Below are positions 10,826-17,400 of a DNA stretch of 57,876 bases, piece by piece. The translations under genes and the position numbers were made by a program. The stretch lies in the NCBI RefSeq assembly GCF_025602895.1, contig NW_026516400.1:1-57876 (forward strand), read 5' to 3'. The notes beneath the pieces were generated by a model. It had not been told where the DNA came from. It saw only the letters and a list, made by a program, of their open reading frames with translations, and searched no databases. Within the stretch, counting starts at the first letter, position 1, and every line of letters starts with the position of its first letter. The DNA comes from Polychytrium aggregatum (Eukaryota; Chytridiomycota; Chytridiomycetes; Polychytriales).

Positions 10826-11688
10826 GACTTTTCCCCGCAGTACAAGCAGAGACCCTGCTCACGACGTCGCTTTTTCTCGACGTCGGAGAGCTTAGCAGGG
10901 CGGACCGAGACAGAGTCAAGGTCCATGGGAGTGGGTGCAGAAGAGGAGGAAGAAGAAACATGCGCGGGAGAATGGTGGTGATGGGGAGCAGAGCGAGAAG
11001 AAGGAGGAGGAGGTTGGGAACGGGAGGAGACCTTGAGACGATGGAGGGCATCGTCGTACTCGACCGCTGCCTTGATCAACTCGGGCAAGGAAGCGGGAGC
11101 GGGGCGGAGACCGATGAGGTGGAACTTGACCTCAGACTTCAAACCCTCCTTGAAGAAGTGCATCTTGGTGGGTTCGTCAGTCTGGACGCGGGCGGCGAGC
11201 TGGACGAAGCGGGTGGCGAAGGCTTGGCAGGACTTGAGCTGGACCAAGCGTTTGAGGTCGTTCAAGGCCTTATCTTGCGAGGAGGCCGTGTCCTCACCGA
11301 AGGTCGACTTGAGGGCAACTTCAAAATCCGCGAAGGAAGCCGGGAAGCGGTTGGCCATATAAAAGGCGGCCTCGTACCATTTGAAAGCTTCGCCGCGGAG
11401 GAAGGAGGTGGCATAAAGGACCTTCTGGCGCTCGGGCGCAAAGAAGGCAGGATCGGCGAGGAAGACGAGGTGGCACTGGGCGAGGAAGGCCGTCGTCTCG
11501 TCGCGGGAACCTAGGAACTCCTTGGGCTTGTTCACCTGGTAGACTTGGCGGGGAGCGGCGGCGGGAGCTTGCAGATCTTGGATCTGACGATGGAGAGCAG
11601 CGTTCTGGGTCATGAGGGCGTTCATACGCTCCTCCATGCGCGCCAGGTACGCATTGAGATCTGCCGGGGGTGCAGCAGGCTCAGCCAT
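10735..11688 (-). CDS. gag: A2 Gag structural protein
   Basis: This 317-residue Gag starts at the ATG at 11688, 71 nt after the 5' LTR. Residues about 10-42 form a likely coiled coil. A Ty3-type capsid domain follows (FLGSRDETTAFLAQ, FLRGEAFKWYEAAF), then a Pro/Ser/His-rich linker and a C-terminal metal-binding knuckle. The knuckle is odd: C-X2-C-X4-C-X8-C (CLYCGEKSC then QQC), with no His in the usual CCHC position. The open frame extends upstream into the LTR, but the predicted RNA start lies downstream of most of that stretch and this ATG has the conserved Gag beginning. The stop lies inside the frameshift hairpin. Confidence 0.93.
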   Translation of the reverse strand: MAEPAAPPADLNAYLARMEERMNALMTQNAALHRQIQDLQAPAAAPRQVYQVNKPKEFLGSRDETTAFLAQCHLVFLADPAFFAPERQKVLYATSFLRGEAFKWYEAAFYMANRFPASFADFEVALKSTFGEDTASSQDKALNDLKRLVQLKSCQAFATRFVQLAARVQTDEPTKMHFFKEGLKSEVKFHLIGLRPAPASLPELIKAAVEYDDALHRLKVSSRSQPPPPSSRSAPHHHHSPAHVSSSSSSAPTPMDLDSVSVRPAKLSDVEKKRRREQGLCLYCGEKSCPGSRDVQQCPVLVKRNSGNAHSRAAPRK

Positions 11689-11745
11689 CGGATCGACGAG
11701 GGAAAGAGAGGCGAAAGAAGAAGAAAGGCCGGGAAGCCAAGAGGG

Positions 11746-11758
11746 AGCGTTCAAAATG
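11746..11758 (-). other. A2 self-complementary primer binding site
   Basis: Two bases after the 5' LTR the minus strand reads ATTTTGAACGCTC. This is the exact reverse complement of LTR bases 11968-11956 (GAGCGTTCAAAAT in sense), which lie about 39 nt downstream of the TATA box. The layout matches Tf1-type self-priming. No match to the usual initiator-tRNA PBS (TGGTAG...) is seen. Confidence 0.78.
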
Positions 11759-11759
11759 A

Positions 11760-12550
11760 TGTTAGAGTCCAAAGGGGACTCAACGGCAAAAGAAGAAGTG
11801 AGCTCGAAGTGAGCTCGGGGAAAGCAAGGGTAGAGTCCGAAGTGGACTCGGAGAGGGAGCGAGGGAAGCAAAGATCCGTTCAAGATAAGACTTGTCTCGA
11901 AATGAGACGTGAGGAACACTCAGAGAATAAAGTAGAAGGCACTTTATTTAGTCCTATTTTGAACGCTCAGGTTCGACTACACATCGCGGGGGTCAGGCTA
12001 TTTATAGACAAGTCCGGACTTGGCAGCGAAGGGCGGCCAAGGGAGGGAAAAGTGGGCGATCGAGCAGGGCGAAGGGGGCGATGCACGAACGAGGGCCGAG
12101 AAGGACCACCGAGACAGGCAGAGAACCAAAGCGAGAGAGGCGCAAGCAAAAGCGAAGCACCTGGCAGGAGAAACGTGCAAAGGCGAAGCAATGTGACTCA
12201 ACGTCCAAGAAGCGGATTGGTCAAGTATAAGGTTGGGGCAAATGCATGCGAGATGAACAAGAGATCGGGGCGGTCAGGCAGGTCATGAGTCACCGGTGGG
12301 GGGACACATGACCGGCAGCCGAATTGCAACCAATCGCAGCAAGGCGCGTGCACAAACAAACCGGCGCGTGCGAAGAAGACAAAGGAAGCGGAGCAGCGCG
12401 GGAAAACGGAAGTGCGGAAGGAGCGGAAAAGACAGGCAAAAGGCGGAAAATCGGAGGGGAACTGCAAGGCTACACACAAACAAACAGAAAGGCAAAAGAA
12501 TAGCCAAGTGTGCAGTCAAAGTGGAGAACAAGCAGGAGCTATCCCTAACA
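11760..12550 (-). repeat. A2 5' LTR (791 bp), promoter-bearing
   Basis: On the minus strand it runs TGTTAG (12550) to CTAACA (11760), followed by the PBS. It contains TATAAATA, AATAAA in a stem-loop, two TGA[C/G]TCA motifs and the terminal hairpin series. It is bordered by the gcggg duplication at 12551-12555. Confidence 0.94.
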
Positions 12551-13536
12551 GCGGGACTGGAAGCAACGGGACCGGGGAGACCAGGACGGACGGAGACGAG
12601 ACCGGAGGGACCAGGACGAGCAGCACAGGAACAGGGCACCTCACTCGGAACACAATCAGAATAACGTTGAGCGATCACTTTATTCTGATCATCTTCGCGA
12701 GTACAAACGGTGCGAGGCGAAGAAGCGAGCACCACAGTGGTGTCGGTAGAGGCACGAGGGAAAACATTGGGTGTGTCGCCAACAAGAGGAAGGGGAGAAG
12801 GAGAAACGGAAGAAACGGAAGGGAGGGAAGAGGCATCCACAACCTTGAGGATGTGGTTTGCAGGACGGGGAAGGCAAAGGAGTCCACGAGCCCAGTGGAA
12901 CCTGGGTTCGATGGACTGCAGCCAAGGATAGCCAAGGATAACAGGTTGGTGGGGAGACTTAATGACATCAAAGGAAAGGTGTTGAGTGTAGTCCCCAAGA
13001 ACAATCTTGAGGGGTTCCGTCTCAAAAGTGATGGGGCCGGAAGAAAGTGGCTGGCCATCGACACCTTGGACAGGGAGGGGAGTGGATTTGGAAATGAGGG
13101 GGACCGAGAAGCGGTCAACAAAGCTCTCGTCGATGAAGTTGCCGGAGGCGCCAGAATCGACGAGAAGTTGGCAAGAGAGGGAGCGACCAGAAGGGAGAAC
13201 AAGAGAAGCGGAGAAAACGGGAGAAGACGAAGAAATCGACGAAACGCACGAAGAAGGCTCGGAGCAGAGATCAGTGTCGGCAGCATGGTTCGAGCAGATG
13301 ACCAATTTCGCAGGTGGTGTGGAGATCGGGAGCTCTGTCAAAGACATCTGGGAGCCAGATGTGCCCTTAGAAGAGGCGGGTTTGACAGAGTGCGATCCAC
13401 CACCGACTACATTGATCATTCCACACATAGCCATGCGTTCGACACTTACCTCATGCTCCTTACCATCGACGCTTGCTTCTGGAGGAAGGGGAGACGGCTC
13501 CAGATCTAAGCCTCCACTTAGATCTGGGCCTGGTCG
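12551..13536 (-). pseudogene. B-left pol: N-terminal part with protease
   Basis: On the minus strand the frame is open from the slippery site at 13536 through an ATG at 13434 to the A2 insertion. It encodes a Ser-rich leader and a canonical aspartic protease (LLVDSGASGNFID, then VILGYPWLQSIEP). A2 separates it from the RT part at 6143. It is identical in layout to 52701-53686 of B-right. Confidence 0.88.
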
Positions 13537-13542
13537 TTTCCC
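13496..13542 (-). promoter_or_regulatory. B-left gag-pol -1 frameshift signal
   Basis: On the minus strand, slippery heptamer GGGAAAC (13542-13536, read as tcG GGA AAC in gag) is followed by a 5-nt spacer. A hairpin follows with arms GGC+CCAGATCTAAG and CTTAGATCTGG+(A)+GCC around loop TGGAGG. The gag stop TAA is inside the 5' arm. Confidence 0.82.
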
Positions 13543-14501
13543 GACTCGAAGTGTTCCTCCTCACCATCATCGTAGACGATGGTTCGGACAACCTTCGAAC
13601 GGGGACGGGAGCCGGGAGCCTGAGGACGGGAGCCGGGGAAGCGGGAACCAGAGGCGGGAGCACGGGAGCCGGACTTGAGGGGGCAGGACTTGGCGACGTG
13701 GCCGGGCTTGCCACAACGGAAGCAGAGGCGCTCCTGGAAGCGGCGATTCTTCTCCTCGGGGGTCAGGCGGCTGACGACGGCGGCGTCGATCTGCATCGGC
13801 TCGGAGTAGAGGACCTGAGGCTCCTGGGCGGGCGGCTGGAAGGACGGGGTGCGGGGGTGGAAGGCCTGGGTGCCGAAGGAAACAGGGCCGGTGTTTCGGA
13901 GCTCGTTGTTGAGCTCGATAATACGTGCATCGATCTTGAGGCAACGCTCGACGAACGGGACCAGGCGGAGAGGGAGAGGGTCAATGAAGGAGAGGCGCTG
14001 CTTGATCTCCCTCGACAGGCCACGGCGGAAGGCGGAGATCTTGGCTTCGTCGTTCCAGGGAAGGTCGGCGGCAACGCGGAGGAACTCGGAAGCGTAGTCC
14101 ATGCACGAGCGGTTGCCCTGTGCCATGGAGGAGAGGAGCAGCTCGGCAGTATGGGTGCGGTCGGGATCGTCAAACGCTTGCCGGAAGCGTTCCATGAACG
14201 AGTCGAACGAGTGCAGGATTTGATCGTTCGACTCGATCAAGGGAGTCGCCCACTGTAGGGCCGGACCAGTGAGCAAGCTCAAGACGTAACCCACCTTGAC
14301 TTGCTCGGACGGGAACCTGGATGCCTGAAGCATCATGAGCAGGCGGCACTGGTTGACGAAGGGGCGGAACTTTGACCTGGTGCCGTCGAACTTGTCCGGG
14401 GTCGGCATGTGCGGGAGCTGTGGGGCGGCGGAAGAGTGTGTGGTCCGGAGGAGGACCAGTTCCTCCTGGAGGGCAACGATTTGGGCCTGGAGTTGGTCCA
14501 T
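13518..14501 (-). CDS. gag: B-left Gag
   Basis: This is a 327-residue Gag starting at an ATG, identical in translation to the B-right Gag. It has a short N-terminal coiled coil (QLQAQIVALQEELVLL), a Ty3-type capsid domain (FRPFVNQCRLLM, ALQWATPLIE, FRQAFDDPDRTHTAE), a linker, and one canonical CCHC knuckle (CFRCGKPGHVAKSC). A low-complexity tail rich in Gly, Ser, Arg and Pro follows. The frame is intact although its pol partner is broken, so by itself it could only supply capsid protein. Confidence 0.92.
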   Translation of the reverse strand: MDQLQAQIVALQEELVLLRTTHSSAAPQLPHMPTPDKFDGTRSKFRPFVNQCRLLMMLQASRFPSEQVKVGYVLSLLTGPALQWATPLIESNDQILHSFDSFMERFRQAFDDPDRTHTAELLLSSMAQGNRSCMDYASEFLRVAADLPWNDEAKISAFRRGLSREIKQRLSFIDPLPLRLVPFVERCLKIDARIIELNNELRNTGPVSFGTQAFHPRTPSFQPPAQEPQVLYSEPMQIDAAVVSRLTPEEKNRRFQERLCFRCGKPGHVAKSCPLKSGSRAPASGSRFPGSRPQAPGSRPRSKVVRTIVYDDGEEEHFESGNDQAQI

Positions 14502-14608
14502 GTGGGCTTTGAAAGTGGGGAGCGAGGGTGCAGGGAAGACAACAGAGAATAGAAGGATGAGGGCAGCAACGAAGCCTCAGCCAAGCAGGTGGTCAGACAG
14601 AGAGAGGG

Positions 14609-14619
14609 AGTTCGAACAA
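14609..14619 (-). other. B-left self-complementary primer binding site
   Basis: On the minus strand TTGTTCGAACT begins 2 nt after the 5' LTR end (14622). It is the exact complement of AGTTCGAACAA within the LTR, as in B-right (51618-51628 with 51513-51523). Confidence 0.75.
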
Positions 14620-14621
14620 TA

Positions 14622-15006
14622 TGTGAGGACCACGACAAGCAACGACACTGGACGACCAGGTGCTTGGCGAACAACGATAAGCTATATTACGACTTATCGG
14701 ATAACAACAAGTGTTGTTCGAACTGAAGATACAAAATGGGTGCAAGAAAGGAGGGGCTTTATAGCCAAGAGGGAAACCGAAGGGCGAAAGTGGGCGAGAA
14801 GGGTGGAGCGACAAACGATGGACGAGATGGGGGTGCGAGGGAGGCGGAGCATCCAGCGAGAGGGGCGAAGCACAGCGCAGTCGGAGGCGAAGTCAGAGTC
14901 ATCGGCGCCAGCCAATCAGGGAATACACGCCAAGACAAACAAGCATGACTCATGGTGCATCACGCGCAGCAGTCCACACGTGTTCCCAACGTGCATGATC
15001 ATCACA
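14622..15006 (-). repeat. B-left 5' LTR (385 bp)
   Basis: On the minus strand it runs TGTGATGATC (15006) to GTCCTCACA (14622). Against the B-right 5' LTR I noticed a single substitution (14853 versus 51384). The B-right 3' LTR differs at about nine positions. The flank beyond 15006 is family A integrase sequence (ggcca). Confidence 0.93.
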
Positions 15007-15566
15007 GGCCATCACCCCATTTTTGATCCCTCCATCATCCGTGATCCCTCTGTTGTGCCCTCTGCCGAGGAACGTGTCGACCGACTTCAGACCGTTCTCG
15101 AGGATCTCAAGGCCAACCTCCGGGTTGCCCAAGAGTCCTACACTGTGCAGGCCAACAAATCCCGTCTCCCCACTCCCGACATCTCCGTTGGCGACCTCGT
15201 TTTTCTTGATCGTCGCCACATCCGCACCCTTCGTCCCTCCAACAAGCTTGATCAGAAAAAGCTTGGCCCCTTTAAAGTTCTTCGCCGCATCAACCCCGTT
15301 GCCTTTGAACTTAAACTCCCTTCCACACTTAAAGTCCACCCCGTCTTTCATGTATCCCTCCTTGAACCCCGAACGAAGGACATTGTTCCCGAGTTCACCC
15401 AACCTGAACCACCTCCCATTCTTGTTGACTCCCAGGAAGAGTTTGAGGTCGAGACTGTTCTCGATTCTCGGCTCTTCCGTGGTCGCTTACAGTACTTGGT
15501 TCAGTGGAAGGGCTATTCCGAGACTGACCGGTCTTGGGAGCCCGCTGCCAATGTTTCCCACGCCAC
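15007..15566 (+). pseudogene. A3 pol: integrase C-terminal part and chromodomain (first piece)
   Basis: The frame encodes the integrase C-terminal region (GHHPIFDPS, ISVGDLVFLDRRHI, LKVHPVFHVSLLEPRT) and most of the chromodomain (EFEVETVL, WKGYSETDRSWEP). It stops at the A4 insertion after NVSHAT. Its catalytic core is absent because of the B-left junction at 15006/15007. An apparent long reading frame crossing from antisense B gag into this piece is a junction artefact. Confidence 0.9.
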
Positions 15567-16357
15567 TGTTAGGGATAGCTCCTGCTTGTTCTCCACTTTA
15601 ACTGCACACTTGGCTATTCTTTTGCCTTTCTGTTTGTTTGTGTGTAGCCTTGCAGTTCCCCTCCGATTTTCCGCCTTTTGCCTGTCTTTTCCGCTCCTTC
15701 CGCACTTCCGTTTTCCCGTGCTGCTCCGCTTCCTTTGTCTTCTTCGCACGCGCCGGTTTGTTTGTGCACGCGCCTTGCTGCGATTGGTTGCAATTCGGCT
15801 GCCGGTCATGTGTCCCCCCACCGGTGACTCATGACCTGCCTGACCGCCCCGATCTCTTGTTCATCTCGCATGCATTTGCCCCAACCTTATACTTGACCAA
15901 TCCGCTTCTTGGACGTTGAGTCACATTGCTTCGCCTTTGCACGTTTCTCCTGCCAGGTGCTTCGCTTTTGCTTGCGCCTCTCTCGCTTTGGTTCTCTGCC
16001 TGTCTCGGTGGTCCTTCTCGGCCCTCGTTCGTGCATCGCCCCCTTCGCCCTGCTCGATCGCCCACTTTTCCCTCCCTTGGCCGCCCTTCGCTGCCAAGTC
16101 CGGACTTGTCTATAAATAGCCTGACCCCCGCGATGTGTAGTCGAACCTTAGCGTTCAAAATAGGACTAAATAAAGTGCCTTCTACTTTATTCTCTGAGTG
16201 TTCCTCACGTCTCATTTCGAGACTAGTCTTATCTTGAACGGATCTTTGCTTCCCTCGCTCCCTCTCCGAGTCCACTTCGGACTTTACCCTTGCCTTCCCT
16301 GAGCTCACTTCGAGCTCACTTCTTCTTTTGCCGTTGAGTCCCCTTTGGACTCTAACA
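15567..16357 (+). repeat. A4 5' LTR (791 bp) with stem-loop series
   Basis: It runs TGTTAG to CTAACA. Sites seen: TGACTCA at 15825-15831, TGAGTCA at 15917-15923, TATA at 16111, AATAAA inside stem AATAAAGT/ACTTTATT (16169-16191), and small hairpins at 16209-16223, 16268-16284, 16301-16317 and 16336-16352, each with a 5-nt loop. Confidence 0.93.
16111..16161 (+). promoter_or_regulatory. A4 LTR core promoter and predicted transcript start
   Basis: TATAAATA is at 16111-16118. The 12 nt complementary to the PBS (AGCGTTCAAAAT) are at 16150-16161, 39 nt downstream of the first T. If the element self-primes as Tf1 does, 16150 or a base beside it is the RNA 5' end. The TATA box is seen; the start is inferred. 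Confidence 0.65.
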
Positions 16358-16359
16358 TC

Positions 16360-16371
16360 ATTTTGAACGCT
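16360..16371 (+). other. A4 self-complementary primer binding site
   Basis: ATTTTGAACGCT starts 2 nt after the LTR end and is the exact reverse complement of LTR 16150-16161. This suggests self-priming by the RNA 5' end rather than by a tRNA. Confidence 0.78.
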
Positions 16372-16428
16372 CCCTCTTGGCTTCCCGGCCTTTCTTCTTC
16401 TTTCGCCTCTCTTTCCCTCGTCGATCCG

Positions 16429-17382
16429 ATGGCTGAGCCTGCTGCACCCCCTGCAGACCTCAACGCGTATCTGGCGCGCATGGAGGAGCGTATGAACGCC
16501 CTCATGACCCAGAACGCTGCTCTCCATCGTCAGATCCAAGATCTGCAAGCTCCCGCCGCCGCTCCCCGCCAGGTCTACCAGGTCAACAAGCCCAAGGAGT
16601 TCCTAGGTTCCCGCGATGAAACGACGGCCTTCCTCGCCCAGTGCCACCTGGTTTTCCTCGCCGATCCTGCCTTCTTCGCGCCCGAGCGCCAGAAGGTCCT
16701 GTACGCCACCTCCTTCCTCCGCGGTGAAGCCTTCAAGTGGTACGAGGCCGCCTTCTACATGGCCAACCGCTTCCCGGCTTCCTTCGCGGATTTTGAAGTT
16801 GCCCTCAAGTCGACCTTCGGTGAGGACACGGCCTCCTCGCAAGATAAGGCCTTGAACGACCTCAAGCGCTTGGTCCAGCTCAAGTCCTGCCAAGCCTTCG
16901 CCACCCGCTTCGTCCAGCTCGCCGCCCGCGTCCAGACTGATGAACCCACCAAGATGCACTTCTTCAAGGAGGGTTTGAAGTCTGAGGTCAAGTTCCACCT
17001 CATCGGTCTCCGCCCCGCTCCCGCTTCCCTGCCTGAGTTGATCAAGGCAGCGGTCGAGTACGACGATGCCCTCCATCGTCTCAAGATCTCCTCCCGTTCC
17101 CAACCTCCTCCTCCTTCTTCTCGCTCTGCTCCCCATCACCACCATTCTCCCGCGCATGTTTCTTCTTCCTCCTCTTCTGCACCCACTCCCATGGACCTTG
17201 ACTCTGTCTCGGTCCGCCCTGCTAAGCTCTCCGACGTCGAGAAAAAGCGACGTCGTGAGCAGGGTCTCTGCCTGTACTGCGGGGAAAAGTCTTGTCCCGG
17301 CAGTCGCGATGTTCAGCAGTGCCCGGTTCTGGTCAAACGGAACTCGGGAAATGCCCACAGCCGAGCAGCACCTCGCAAGTAA
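16429..17382 (+). CDS. gag: A4 Gag
   Basis: This 317-residue Gag is nearly identical to A2 Gag: N-terminal coiled coil, Ty3-type capsid domain, Ser/His/Pro-rich linker and the same non-canonical cysteine knuckle without His. The ATG at 16429 is preferred because it begins the conserved MAEPAAPP sequence 71 nt after the LTR. The open frame continues upstream into the LTR without a better start. The stop TAA at 17380-17382 sits in the loop of the frameshift hairpin. Confidence 0.93.
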   Translation: MAEPAAPPADLNAYLARMEERMNALMTQNAALHRQIQDLQAPAAAPRQVYQVNKPKEFLGSRDETTAFLAQCHLVFLADPAFFAPERQKVLYATSFLRGEAFKWYEAAFYMANRFPASFADFEVALKSTFGEDTASSQDKALNDLKRLVQLKSCQAFATRFVQLAARVQTDEPTKMHFFKEGLKSEVKFHLIGLRPAPASLPELIKAAVEYDDALHRLKISSRSQPPPPSSRSAPHHHHSPAHVSSSSSSAPTPMDLDSVSVRPAKLSDVEKKRRREQGLCLYCGEKSCPGSRDVQQCPVLVKRNSGNAHSRAAPRK

Positions 17383-17400
17383 GCGAGGTGGTCTGTTCGG
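17346..17400 (+). promoter_or_regulatory. A4 gag-pol -1 frameshift signal
   Basis: Slippery heptamer GGGAAAT is at 17346-17352 (gag codons tcG GGA AAT) with spacer 17353-17360. The stem 5' arm is 17361-17376, loop AAGTAA 17377-17382, 3' arm 17383-17390, 2-nt bulge, then 17393-17400. The pol frame resumes exactly at 17352. Confidence 0.85.

Larger units (their letters stand above)
6144..12550 (-). mobile_element. A2: complete, apparently intact family A element
   Basis: Two 791-bp LTRs (5' at 11760-12550, 3' at 6144-6934) in which I noticed no difference flank open gag and pol frames. The 5-bp duplication gcggg is at 6139-6143 and 12551-12555, and B-right shows the empty site (cccgc at 53682-53686). 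The element is 6407 bp. It has a self-priming PBS, a -1 frameshift signal and a polypurine tract. LTR identity and open frames make it the youngest family A copy here and the best candidate for an autonomous, possibly active element. Confidence 0.95.
3845..15006 (-). mobile_element. B-left: family B chromovirus, 5' part, interrupted by A2
   Basis: On the minus strand the order is 5' LTR (15006-14622), gag, pol to 12551, A2 insertion (12550-6144), pol 6143-5075, solo D LTR, pol 4608-3845, then the A1 boundary. Without A2 and one TSD copy it is 4750 bp, exactly the length of 51231-55980 in B-right, and the encoded Gag proteins are identical. Its upstream flank (15007 onward) is family A integrase sequence at the same base as in B-right. 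Integrase, chromodomain and 3' LTR would lie left of the window. Confidence 0.9.

Noticed and set aside
12283..13434. 383-codon minus-strand frame joining B protease to LTR sequence
   Set aside because: It runs from B-left pol into the A2 LTR across the insertion point. The LTR part is not coding.
14335..15834. 499-codon plus-strand frame
   Set aside because: A chance fusion of antisense B gag and LTR with A3 pol and the A4 LTR. The same happens in mirror at 50601-51902.
16360..16371. tRNA-type primer binding site in family A
   Set aside because: The sequence after the LTR does not resemble the common TGG-starting PBS, while it matches the element's own LTR perfectly.
16345..16428. Upstream extension of A4 gag into the LTR
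   Set aside because: The frame is open, but the conserved Gag begins at the ATG at 16429 and no better start lies upstream.
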